A stretch of DNA of 64,000 nt, from NCBI RefSeq assembly GCF_001854475.1, contig NZ_MNAN01000018.1:1-64000 (forward strand), read 5' to 3'. The notes beneath the pieces are model-generated. The model had not been told where the DNA came from and ran no database searches. It was given only the letters and a program-made list of their open reading frames with translations. Source of the DNA: Pseudoalteromonas byunsanensis. Lineage in GTDB: Bacteria; Pseudomonadota; Gammaproteobacteria; Enterobacterales; Alteromonadaceae. Position 1 is the stretch's first letter, and each line of letters starts with the position of its first letter. This document shows, one piece after another, positions 16,637 through 24,528 of the stretch. The position numbers and the translations under genes were made by a program.

Positions 16637-17972
16637 CTTCATACAGTTCACCTTGAATACCGCCATCTATTGTTTTTGTTTTAACCTTGAGTGCATTGAT
16701 TAAAGTGTCTAACTCAACCCCTTTGCCTTGATATCGCACTACAACTTTTATGGATTCAACACCTAGGCGCTTAATAAACAACAGTTCACTGCGTGCATAT
16801 TCCCAAAGTACTTGCGTGTCAGGACTGTTAATCCAAGTACTTAGTTGAGTATATTCTTTCAAGCTCAAGGCACTTAAGTTCTCTTGATGTTTTTCACTAT
16901 GTGCATGGGCTAAGGCGCGTTCGCTAAGAATTAAAGTGCGGGCTGCATCTATGCCTTTGTTTAAGAGCTTTTGGCTTATGTCGTCATCGAGAAAGCTCAC
17001 CACGGTTTTGTGCTGTGGGCGTGGGCCAAACTCCCTTAACCCTTGTTTGTCTTTAGCAAGTTTTGCAGCTTGATAGCGCTCGATACGCTCAATGCTTTTA
17101 CGGGTCCATAGTTCAAACGCGTTTACTCGCGCTTGGCTGTTATTGAGCGCTTGAATGGTTTCGGCGCGTAGCTGCACATCTTCAACTTTACCTAGCTTTT
17201 GTGCCACGGCCATATCTGTGCCAAATGCAGATTGCCCCGGTGAATAGGCCCAGCCAATGTCTGGGGTCATTACATCGCCACTGGGTAGCTTTAATCGCGC
17301 ATGGGGCACGGTTTTCACTTCGCCAGACTCACGGCTAACAATCTCAGCATCAAATTGTTGTACGTAGCTTTCACCGTTTTCAACCGTTATGCCACGGGCT
17401 TTGACTTGTGCCGCAGTGAGCGCGCGAACGCGGCAACGACACCCCCAACCATTGGGCGGGAACATGGTTTGCCAAATTGGGTCATCAAATCGAAAGACCT
17501 TGCCGTTTAAAAGCCTGTGCTCTGGCCTTGTTTGCCCATCATCAATGGCGATGTATTGCCAATAGGGATGGGTTTTAGCGCGGGCCAGCAAGCGGCGATA
17601 GCGCCCAGCCATATAGGCCGTTTGCATGTTAGTGCGGTAAATGGTGTTTAAGCGGTATGGGCTGCCCAGTTGAATGATATCGCCTTGTTCGTTTTTAACT
17701 TTGCCCCACCAACCGTGCTTTTGCAGCTCTGGGGTTAGGCCTGCATTAAACTGCTTTGCGGTTAAGCCCTCGGTGAGGGCTTGGTCGGTGTATTTACGTA
17801 TGGTTTCGAGTACGTCCATGCTTTGTACGCGGGCAACGGTAAACGCCTTACTGTGGGCAACAGTTAGCACATCGTGCCATTCATCGCTAATGGCGTACCC
17901 CTTCGATTTAAAGTAAGCCACGGCGTCGATGGGCGCGCGCTCAAATGCCGCGCTAATATGGGCACTACTCAT
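16626..17972 (-). CDS. Head morphogenesis protein (Mu gpF-like) with C-terminal nuclease-like domain
   Basis: The first 270 or so residues of this 448-residue protein are the gpF/SPP1 gp7 type: YRTNMQTAYMAGRY, then IDDGQTRPEHRLLNGKVF, then FPPNGWGCRCRVRALT. This minor head protein sits near the portal. The C-terminal part (about 330-448; KTVVSFLDDD ... EYARSELLF) looks like the barnase/EndoU/colicin-type domains often fused to phage head proteins; that is a tentative match. The ATG at 17972 overlaps the portal stop by 8 nt; the reading frame is open further upstream but overlaps the portal gene too far. Confidence 0.88.
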   Translation of the reverse strand: MSSAHISAAFERAPIDAVAYFKSKGYAISDEWHDVLTVAHSKAFTVARVQSMDVLETIRKYTDQALTEGLTAKQFNAGLTPELQKHGWWGKVKNEQGDIIQLGSPYRLNTIYRTNMQTAYMAGRYRRLLARAKTHPYWQYIAIDDGQTRPEHRLLNGKVFRFDDPIWQTMFPPNGWGCRCRVRALTAAQVKARGITVENGESYVQQFDAEIVSRESGEVKTVPHARLKLPSGDVMTPDIGWAYSPGQSAFGTDMAVAQKLGKVEDVQLRAETIQALNNSQARVNAFELWTRKSIERIERYQAAKLAKDKQGLREFGPRPQHKTVVSFLDDDISQKLLNKGIDAARTLILSERALAHAHSEKHQENLSALSLKEYTQLSTWINSPDTQVLWEYARSELLFIKRLGVESIKVVVRYQGKGVELDTLINALKVKTKTIDGGIQGELYEVWR

Positions 17973-19524
17973 TGATGGTGCCCCATAGTTCACTGACAAA
18001 GAACAAGCGGGTAAGCAGCTCCGAGAGTGCATCTTGGTCAAGCGTTGGGTAAAGCTCTGCAAGTTCAATGGCTGCTAAATCACTGCTTTGGTTTAGTTTG
18101 TTTAGTAGCGGTTGCAGCGTGGCTTTGTACTCGTCACGCATATCACCATTTGTAATGGCGTTTAATGCTTCATCTAGGGCGGTTTGATTTTTGCGGCTTT
18201 GGTATTCGGTGTTAAGCGCGGCAATGGCGGTATTAAGTGCGGCAGGGGTTGTGCCTTTTTGGTCCTCTACAGGCACAGTTAAAACGCCTTCACCTTCGCT
18301 TGGCTTTGGAATATTTAGGCGTTCATGCACCCAGCTTTGTGGGATCTGCATACCAAGGCTCACTAATGAACGTAATGGATATGCCAAATCACGCATTTCA
18401 TCGCTGGTGGAGGTATCAAACTCAAAGCGTGGTAAACGGCGGTTGCCTTTGTAGCTTTTACCGTTAAGCGCATACATGGGGTAGATAACATCACGGTTTA
18501 TGGTTTGTTCAAGCTGGTGTAAGTCGCTAAGCGTGATGTCTTCTTTTACGTCTTGGTGTACGTTGCCCAGTGCATTGGTGCTGGTTTTGCCATCGGCTTG
18601 GCTGGTTAGTGTGCCACCCAAAATGGCTTTAGATTGCGTTAGCTCACACCAGCGGATCATGCTTTCAAATGGGTCGGCTTGGCCGTTAGCTGCACTTTGA
18701 AAGTCAATCTCCATGCCTCTTGGGATAATCCCACCTGCATTATGGCCAATGGCCATAACAGCTCTCAGTAGCGTGGCTTTTTCTGCATCGCTGGCACCAC
18801 TTGGGTATTTACCCACGCGCACGGGTAAGCCGTAAATCTCTAAAAACTCGGCTAAGTCGCGCACACTGTAGTTTTTAAACAAAAATGGCCAAGCAAGTAC
18901 AGAGAGTAAGCCAGCCCTGTGTACATAACCCGATTTTGATTTATGAATATGAAGCGCCCAACCAAAGGGGTTAAGCGCTTCACCTTCGTCAGAGCTGTCG
19001 TTCAAAACAAGCTGGTTGTAATTATCTGGATGGGTTTTAAATAGATTTTGGTCACGAAAAGTATAGCCTGTGATCAGTTGTTGCTTTTCGATGTAATCCC
19101 ATTGCAACTCGTTGGCACAAAAGCCTTTAAGCATTGCGTCTGTTAAATCAAACTTAAAATCGGTAAACCAAGTGGCATCTTCAAGCACCTCTACAAGCAT
19201 ATCTGCATCGCGTTGCTCTTCAGGTGTGGCATTACGCGGTGGTTTTATATTCCATTCAAAACCCAATACGGCGCGGCGGCGTTTGCCAAGTTCACAACTG
19301 ATATGACCGTCTTTGTCTTCAATGTCTTTGGCTAAATCTGCGATGGCAGCCAAATTACCTTCTTGGGCCTCTTTGAGTAAACTAGCAAGCTTAGCAGGCG
19401 TAAGCCCTTGTGTCGGGTGCTCAGCGTACTGCTTTAGTAGCATGGCTACTTGGCTGTTTTCTTCTGTTTGATTGCTGTCTAACTTTTTGATTGTGAGCGG
19501 ATCGCCGTTAATATCTACTAGCAT
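17965..19524 (-). CDS. Portal protein (Mu gp29-like, DUF935)
   Basis: This 519-residue protein follows the DUF935 pattern: ISCELGKRRRAVLGFEW, then YTFRDQNLFKTHP, then RDLAEFLEIYGLPVRVGKYP, then the acidic C-terminal third. It forms the ring through which DNA enters the head. It lies between the large terminase and gpF, in the Mu order, with a 51-residue gene overlapping its start. Confidence 0.93.
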   Translation of the reverse strand: MLVDINGDPLTIKKLDSNQTEENSQVAMLLKQYAEHPTQGLTPAKLASLLKEAQEGNLAAIADLAKDIEDKDGHISCELGKRRRAVLGFEWNIKPPRNATPEEQRDADMLVEVLEDATWFTDFKFDLTDAMLKGFCANELQWDYIEKQQLITGYTFRDQNLFKTHPDNYNQLVLNDSSDEGEALNPFGWALHIHKSKSGYVHRAGLLSVLAWPFLFKNYSVRDLAEFLEIYGLPVRVGKYPSGASDAEKATLLRAVMAIGHNAGGIIPRGMEIDFQSAANGQADPFESMIRWCELTQSKAILGGTLTSQADGKTSTNALGNVHQDVKEDITLSDLHQLEQTINRDVIYPMYALNGKSYKGNRRLPRFEFDTSTSDEMRDLAYPLRSLVSLGMQIPQSWVHERLNIPKPSEGEGVLTVPVEDQKGTTPAALNTAIAALNTEYQSRKNQTALDEALNAITNGDMRDEYKATLQPLLNKLNQSSDLAAIELAELYPTLDQDALSELLTRLFFVSELWGTINE

Positions 19525-19673
19525 GGTTTTACTCTTAAAATGGGTTTAATGGATACAACGTACACCTCTAAGGTCATTGAATACTTTTCGGCGGCTTTAC
19601 GGCCTTTCGCTTCGATATCTACATATTCGTCATATGCCGTAAAAATGTACTGATAGTGAATACGCCACCGCAT
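19518..19673 (-). CDS. 51-residue protein between terminase and portal
   Basis: A short reading frame starting MRWRIHYQYIFTAYDEYVDI fills the gap between terminase and portal. Its ATG overlaps the terminase TAA by one base (TAATG) and its stop lies 7 nt inside the portal gene. This stop-start coupling on both sides, as seen for its neighbours, argues that it is translated. The protein is basic with several aromatic residues. No family is recognised. Confidence 0.6.
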   Translation of the reverse strand: MRWRIHYQYIFTAYDEYVDIEAKGRKAAEKYSMTLEVYVVSIKPILRVKPC

Positions 19674-21262
19674 TACCAGCACCCCGAACCTTGGTATGCG
19701 CCTAGGTCGCTGTAGTTAAAATCAGGGTTGGTTTTAGAGTCGTGTTTATCGGGAAGTGGGGTAAACTCAATGGCGCTGCCATCCATCCAAGCAGCTCGTA
19801 CTGCCATTGCCAAGCCTACGGCAAAATCTCCGTGACGCTGGCGGCCATCGGAGCCTTTATCAGATCCTTTGTCTATTTTTGGGGTGCCGTTGCGCACAGA
19901 GATCTTTTGTAAATCGCCTAAAATATCTTGGTGTTTAGGTACTTGAATGTTTTGGTCTTCAAACTCAGCCTTAAGCTTTGGCATCCACTCCCGATACCAA
20001 GGGTCGTTTAGCATGACTTGCTCGACCATTTCGGTGCCAAAGTGTAAAGCTGCCGCCTCGGCCAAATAGCCACCATTACCCGTGGCATCAAATGCCATGC
20101 CTTGTAAGCGGGGTAGGCGTGTGGCGATATGCAGCATAATATGGCGCTGCATATCATAGGTGAGGTTAGTAAGCTCAACGACAAAGGGCACGCGCTTGGA
20201 TAAGTCTTTGCTTATCTCTAGCGGCACAAATACGGTTAAGTCGCCACGGCGGGCGAAGTCTTCGCCAAGGCTATGGTTTAGCGCTGGGTTTAACTTCTCA
20301 AGCAGTAGATCGATATATTCTTTTAGCCATGCGTCAATCTCGGTTTTACGGTATTCATCGGTCCAGCTCATAAAGTCGCTGGACGCTTCATACTGAACAA
20401 TGGGGATGCCTTTGGTCATAGCGGCTTCAATTAAGACTCGGGGAATGTATGCACCGCCACCTTTCTTGGGTTCGCAAAAGTATTCTTCGCGGGCGTCTTC
20501 CTCGCTCGCTGTGTCTTTTATAAGGTCATCAATCCATTTGCTTTGGGCGTCAACCGTCCATTGCTTACGCTGCCTTTGGCATATGCGCTGGTATAGCCCT
20601 TCGCGGCAAGCATCTTCAATAGTGATAGTGTGCACCGAATAGCGCTTTTTGCCTGCACGGCTGTCTTGAATGAGTTCATTGAACAGGTTGTCGATACCAT
20701 TGTGCGTACTAATTAGTCTGACTTTTGCGCCCCACATCGTCAGTGCTAAAGCGGCTTTAAGCACTTCAGCTAAGCGCTCATGAAATGCGGCCTCATCAAT
20801 GGTTACATTGCCTTGCATACCCCTTAGATTGGCAGGGTTGGAGCTAAGCGCTTGGATTTTAAAGCCACTGGCAAAGTGGATCACAAATGTAAGGATCTCT
20901 TTGCCTTCTTGACCATCATCAATGAATAGCTCTTCTTGAATATCACCAGCAGCTTTATTGAACGCCTTGGCCCACATGGCGGCCGCTTCAATAAACTCAC
21001 GGGCCATTTCTTTGTTAGAGCCAACGTAAAAATGATTGGTGCCAAACGCGTCTTTGCTTTTACTGGCCTCTAGTACGGCGTCAGCCGCCTCGGCCCATGT
21101 GATACCGGTTCGGCGGCTTTTCTCGGCGATTTTGAGCGGGGATTGGTCGGCTATCCAGCGTTTTTGGTAGCCTAGCAGTAGTTCGCTGGGGTCAAACGGT
21201 ATGTATGAGGGTAGCCCAAAGCGTTGCTCTACTTCATTGGCATTGCTGACGCTTTCAGTCAT
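19673..21262 (-). CDS. Terminase large subunit (Mu gp28-like)
   Basis: The 529-residue protein has a Walker A-like segment at residues 47-56 (EKSRRTGITW), Walker B at 153-160 (VTIDEAAF) and a coupling motif near LISTHNGID. The C-terminal half should hold the RNase H-like nuclease (DFARRGDLTVFV and FDATGNGGYLAE stretches). It packages and cuts phage DNA. The gene lies directly after the gp27-like small subunit with one base overlapping. Confidence 0.95.
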   Translation of the reverse strand: MTESVSNANEVEQRFGLPSYIPFDPSELLLGYQKRWIADQSPLKIAEKSRRTGITWAEAADAVLEASKSKDAFGTNHFYVGSNKEMAREFIEAAAMWAKAFNKAAGDIQEELFIDDGQEGKEILTFVIHFASGFKIQALSSNPANLRGMQGNVTIDEAAFHERLAEVLKAALALTMWGAKVRLISTHNGIDNLFNELIQDSRAGKKRYSVHTITIEDACREGLYQRICQRQRKQWTVDAQSKWIDDLIKDTASEEDAREEYFCEPKKGGGAYIPRVLIEAAMTKGIPIVQYEASSDFMSWTDEYRKTEIDAWLKEYIDLLLEKLNPALNHSLGEDFARRGDLTVFVPLEISKDLSKRVPFVVELTNLTYDMQRHIMLHIATRLPRLQGMAFDATGNGGYLAEAAALHFGTEMVEQVMLNDPWYREWMPKLKAEFEDQNIQVPKHQDILGDLQKISVRNGTPKIDKGSDKGSDGRQRHGDFAVGLAMAVRAAWMDGSAIEFTPLPDKHDSKTNPDFNYSDLGAYQGSGCW

Positions 21263-21843
21263 TATGCGATTCCTAAGATCTGGTTTTTAATGAGCTGAGC
21301 ACCTTCTTCTGACAGGCCCGCTAGCACGGCACTTTCCTCAATCTTTGCGGCCGCCTCTTCAGCAAAAACTTTGCGTATTTCGGTTTCGCGCTTATGCACA
21401 TGCATTGCGGTTGTTTCAAGGCGCTGAATACTGAGCATCACCTCTTTGATCATGCCTACGTCCACCTCGGCATTTTCATCAGGGTTAAGCAGTTGTTGAT
21501 GCATGGCTTTGAATAACTGAGTACGGCCCATTTCAAGCACAAGCTTTGATGTTTCGCCCATGGGTTTATCACCAAGCTCAGCAACCAGCGCAGAGGTGGC
21601 CGCGCGGGTTTCTCTAAGCTGTGCCGCTATGGCTTCGTGTTTTTGGGCGTGGCGAGATAAGCCAGAGCGCGAAATAGTAGCCTCTTCATCAAGCCCCGCA
21701 TCAAGGATCAATTTATTAATTTCATCCAAAATATCCGCTTGTGAATTGCCAGAGTCTCTAAGTAATTCGTCTAGCTTTTTCTTTATTGCTTCTGGTAAAG
21801 CGTCAATTTTACTGGGCTTAGAGCGCCGCACCTTGTCTGTCAT
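21262..21843 (-). CDS. Mu gp27-like protein, probable small terminase (DUF3486)
   Basis: This 193-residue helical protein contains the DUF3486 pattern: SKIDALPEAIKKKLDELLR, then DILDEINKLILDAG, then SRSGLSRHAQKHE. Members occur next to gp28 in Mu-like phages and are thought to be the DNA-recognising terminase subunit. It shares one base with each neighbour. Confidence 0.9.
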   Translation of the reverse strand: MTDKVRRSKPSKIDALPEAIKKKLDELLRDSGNSQADILDEINKLILDAGLDEEATISRSGLSRHAQKHEAIAAQLRETRAATSALVAELGDKPMGETSKLVLEMGRTQLFKAMHQQLLNPDENAEVDVGMIKEVMLSIQRLETTAMHVHKRETEIRKVFAEEAAAKIEESAVLAGLSEEGAQLIKNQILGIA

Positions 21844-22145
21844 TACACACTCCTTGGCGCGGGGCGTTTTATGCCAGGCACTATGCTTTTACCCTCAGCC
21901 ACATCTATGCCGTTTTGCGTAATGCGGGCAACCCATGTGTTGTCCGTCAGCCTATCGAGCGTTACATAGCTGTTTTGCTCTAACCAATTAAGTTGAGTTT
22001 TAAGCTGGTCACGGCTGCACCCAAGTGCATAGCGGGCCAATACATCAGCTAACATACTGGTGTTTGCGCCATAGTCAGCCGAATCCTTAAGTGCGATCAA
22101 AATAGTGATCCGCTGGTGTTCTGCTTGTACTTCATGCATCGCCAT
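21843..22145 (-). CDS. Mu gp26-like winged-helix protein
   Basis: A 100-residue protein with a winged-helix pattern: a helix (HQRITILIALKDSADYG), then LADVLARYALGCSRDQLKTQLNWLEQNSYVTLDR, then a beta wing (TWVARITQNGIDVAEG). It lies between gp25- and gp27-like genes, where Mu-like phages encode gp26. DNA binding is likely; its target is unknown. It overlaps the upstream gene by 14 nt. Confidence 0.72.
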   Translation of the reverse strand: MAMHEVQAEHQRITILIALKDSADYGANTSMLADVLARYALGCSRDQLKTQLNWLEQNSYVTLDRLTDNTWVARITQNGIDVAEGKSIVPGIKRPAPRSV

Positions 22146-22449
22146 TGCGCGTACCTCTGAGTTCGTTTTCCATTAATAGGGAAGTTGTGTTTTGTAATGT
22201 GGCTAATTGAGGCGAGAGCGCGTCAATTTTGCCGCCAATCTCAATTAAGCGTTTGTCTAGGTCATGTAAATCTTCACCGCTGGGCAAGTCTGCAACCGTT
22301 TGTTCAACAGCGCTAACGCGCGTAGCTAATTCATCGTGTGTTGTACGACTTACAAATGTGGCTCGAAGCCACGCAACTGCGCCAGCCCCAACAATGAGCA
22401 GTGATAAAGCAAGTATTTGCTTCCACCATTCCAATATAAATTCCATCAC
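22132..22449 (-). CDS. Mu gp25-like membrane protein (DUF2730)
   Basis: This 105-residue protein has one N-terminal transmembrane helix (about residues 8-28) and a heptad-rich cytoplasmic or periplasmic tail (VSAVEQTVADLP ... LDKRLIEIGGKID). This is the DUF2730 plan seen for gp25 next to lysis genes in Mu-like phages. It may assist lysis. The start overlaps the zinc-finger gene by 4 nt. Confidence 0.8.
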   Translation of the reverse strand: MMEFILEWWKQILALSLLIVGAGAVAWLRATFVSRTTHDELATRVSAVEQTVADLPSGEDLHDLDKRLIEIGGKIDALSPQLATLQNTTSLLMENELRGTRNGDA

Positions 22450-22670
22450 GGCTTCCTATAGTGCTTTGCTGCACGCTCTAATAGCTCTTGGCAATCAACG
22501 CAATGTTTGCAGCTATGTATGGCGTCTCGCCGTGCTTTTGGGATTTCAGCGTTGCACTCAAGGCAATGCATAAAGTCGACGTCTTGCCCCAAAAAGTGGG
22601 CTTTGTTTTTGTTTAGCGCGCGCTCTGAATCTTGCTCAGCAATACGCTGTGCATCGTCAACGATGTCCAT
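22446..22670 (-). CDS. DksA/TraR-type C4 zinc-finger protein
   Basis: The 74-residue protein has CLEC at residues 37-40 and CKHCVDC at 54-60, the four-cysteine finger of the TraR/DksA family, with a short N-terminal helix. TraR-like proteins of phages and plasmids bind RNA polymerase and shift host transcription. Being inside the lysis cassette is common in Mu-like and P2-like phages. It overlaps both neighbours. Confidence 0.85.
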   Translation of the reverse strand: MDIVDDAQRIAEQDSERALNKNKAHFLGQDVDFMHCLECNAEIPKARRDAIHSCKHCVDCQELLERAAKHYRKP

Positions 22671-23139
22671 GTGGGTTCCTTAATGAGTTAATGATTGATT
22701 TGGCGACTTCTTTGGCTTTGGAAGCTGTGCCGGGGGCTATCTTTTCAACTGTGCGACCAACAACGTAGCCACCTATGCCTAGCTGTAGTAGTTCCCATGC
22801 CTTTTCGGGTAGTGGATTAGCCAACAACCCAAATGCGTTGAGCACAATCAAAACTAAAAACGTCAGCATGGTGATAGGACGCCAAGAGCGCTGAAGCCAG
22901 CTTTCGCCTTTTGCTTCAGCGGTAATATTTTGAGACTGAGCCGCGAGCACTTGGCCTTGTAGTTGAATGACTTGCCCTTGAAGCTCAAGCTCTTTCGCTT
23001 TGTATTCGAGCTCTTTGGCTTTTAGGGCATTGGTTATTTGAGTTAGCTCATTCGTGAGCTTTTGTTTTTCTTCATCGGAGGTAAACGCTTCATCAATCAC
23101 GTTGCCCACTAATTTACCCAGCCCTAACCAATCATCCAT
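22657..23139 (-). CDS. Holin (3TM type)
   Basis: A 160-residue protein with a charged heptad-rich N-terminal half (residues 20-70) and two to three hydrophobic segments (about 95-112 and 118-138), separated from the helix by GESWLQRSWRPITMLTF. That motif is the hallmark of the 3TM holin family of gene-transfer agents and Mu-like phages. It opens the inner membrane to the endolysin encoded two genes upstream. Confidence 0.85.
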   Translation of the reverse strand: MDDWLGLGKLVGNVIDEAFTSDEEKQKLTNELTQITNALKAKELEYKAKELELQGQVIQLQGQVLAAQSQNITAEAKGESWLQRSWRPITMLTFLVLIVLNAFGLLANPLPEKAWELLQLGIGGYVVGRTVEKIAPGTASKAKEVAKSIINSLRNPHGHR

Positions 23140-23392
23140 GACTCACCTCAAAGCGCTTGGCAATTCGGTTACTGGCGGCGTGGTATGAGCGAATGGCATC
23201 GACACGCAGACGGATGTCAATTTCTAAAACAGAATGCCAGCCTTTGTTAAACATGCTTTGGTAGGTGCCATCATGGCTGTGTAGAGGCACATTGTTTGCG
23301 TCAAATGGCTTGTTGTTTACTCGGGCTTGTACTTCCGCCTCTAAGCGCTTTATACGGCCTTGCTCGCGTGACCAATCCCAGTTTCTACCCAT
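23132..23392 (-). CDS. Small protein in the lysis cassette (86 aa)
   Basis: This 86-residue basic protein starts MGRNWDWSREQGRIKRLEAE and contains NPF-like and GWHSV segments (FDANNVPLHSHDGTYQSMFNKGWHS) that recall the Rmf/CrpP-type small proteins, though only weakly. The ATG at 23392 overlaps the endolysin stop by 8 nt; the longer frame would run deep into the endolysin gene. It could also be a spanin-type helper, but it has no signal peptide or lipobox. Confidence 0.55.
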   Translation of the reverse strand: MGRNWDWSREQGRIKRLEAEVQARVNNKPFDANNVPLHSHDGTYQSMFNKGWHSVLEIDIRLRVDAIRSYHAASNRIAKRFEVSHG

Positions 23393-23972
23393 GGTGTACT
23401 CCTGCAATGGCGCGCTCAGTAATGTGTTCAAGGCGGTTGTACCAACCATTTAAATTAGGTTGTTGGCTGGTGTCATTGCTACAGATACGGGCGTATTTAC
23501 GGGCGCGTTTTAAGCTCAAACCAACGCATAACTGCATTGGCAAAACACTATGGCAAGCTTTAAGTGTGAGTGGCCCAAAGAGACCATCAGGCTTGGCACC
23601 AACATAACGCTGCACCAGTATGCTCATGCTTGGCATACCATGTTGGACAGCGCCATCAAGCAGCATTAAAGCAATACCTGCATTAAGCTCGCTGCACTGC
23701 ATGGGCCGCCAGTAATCTCGGTGATATAAGCGAACGGCCTGTGCAAGGGTTAGGTTTGGAATATCAAGGTGTGGGTAGGCTCGTTGGCTTATGCCAAACT
23801 TAGTTAAACCGCCTCTGTCAGTAGGTGTGTTATTTAAGCCGCCGTCTGCATTTAAGCCACCCTCCAAATATAAGATAGGCAAAATAGCATCAGCAAATTG
23901 CAGCGAAAAAGGCGCAAGTGCGGCTTTAATTTCTGGCTGTTGTTTAAAGTAATTTAGATTGGGTAGTGTCAT
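23385..23972 (-). CDS. Endolysin, glycoside hydrolase family 108 type
   Basis: This 195-residue protein has the GH108 catalytic stretch: EGGLNADGG from residue 37, then TDRGGLTKFGIS from 51, followed by YHRDYWRP and a GAKPDGLFGPLT peptidoglycan-binding-like segment. Glu37 is the likely catalytic acid. There is no signal peptide, so release depends on the holin downstream. It is the first gene of the late operon after the cargo at 24.05-25.44 kb. Confidence 0.9.
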   Translation of the reverse strand: MTLPNLNYFKQQPEIKAALAPFSLQFADAILPILYLEGGLNADGGLNNTPTDRGGLTKFGISQRAYPHLDIPNLTLAQAVRLYHRDYWRPMQCSELNAGIALMLLDGAVQHGMPSMSILVQRYVGAKPDGLFGPLTLKACHSVLPMQLCVGLSLKRARKYARICSNDTSQQPNLNGWYNRLEHITERAIAGVHHG

Positions 23973-24026
23973 AAGGCACCCGTAGCATTTGGTTTGCTAC
24001 AGAGTGCCTAAATCGTGACGGGATGA

Positions 24027-24051
24027 ATTTTAAACTGGGTTAATAAATGCT
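24027..24051 (-). repeat. 25-bp repeat at cargo boundary, copy 2
   Basis: Identical to 14144-14168. It lies in the 77-nt gap between the 156-residue cargo gene, whose stop it touches, and the endolysin start. The DNA on either side of the two copies is unrelated, so the identity is local. Confidence 0.75.
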
Positions 24052-24520
24052 ATTCGCGATTAGGTTCAATTGGCTTTAGTTTATAATGGAGGTCTGGGCT
24101 ACGGGCGATGTCGCTTAATATGCTCAGTAAGTCGTCTTTATCTCTGGCTGTTTTCCTTACATCACTATATTTGATAGAAAGAGGGTAGCTAACTTCACCA
24201 TATCTTATACAGAATAAAGAGATTGGACTGTGAGTTGGGGCTTTGACTTGCACTTCAGTCCAGCCAGTAGACTCCTCTTTCACTTGTAAGTCCGCAAGGG
24301 TAGGCATTATTACTCTCATTGGTCTTCTAGTTGGTTGGTGAACTCTAGTTGGTGCTTCGACTTTCATTTCACCTTTGAATTTTAATGTCAATTCGATCTG
24401 CAAAAAAGTTGATAAATTCTGTATGAAATCTTCAAATATTTCATTGATTTCTTTTTTATTGTTGTCATTTTCTGCTGCTCGTTCTTTACCTTGCTGTAGA
24501 GACTGTAAAAAATCATTCAT
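24050..24520 (-). CDS. Cargo protein downstream of EEP nuclease-like gene (156 aa)
   Basis: A soluble 156-residue protein with a helical N-terminal third (residues 1-50, charged) and a mixed C-terminal part. The ATG lies 8 nt after the stop of the EEP-family gene, so the two are co-transcribed. The pair lies at the boundary between lysis genes and the regulatory region, is low in G+C and is not part of the Mu core set. It may be a regulator or partner of the nuclease-like protein; no family is recognised. Confidence 0.6.
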   Translation of the reverse strand: MNDFLQSLQQGKERAAENDNNKKEINEIFEDFIQNLSTFLQIELTLKFKGEMKVEAPTRVHQPTRRPMRVIMPTLADLQVKEESTGWTEVQVKAPTHSPISLFCIRYGEVSYPLSIKYSDVRKTARDKDDLLSILSDIARSPDLHYKLKPIEPNRE

Positions 24521-24528
24521 ATTTCGGC

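Noticed and set aside
17973..18068. Extended N-terminus of gpF
   Set aside because: It would overlap the portal gene by 104 nt; the ATG at 17972 has normal 8-nt coupling.
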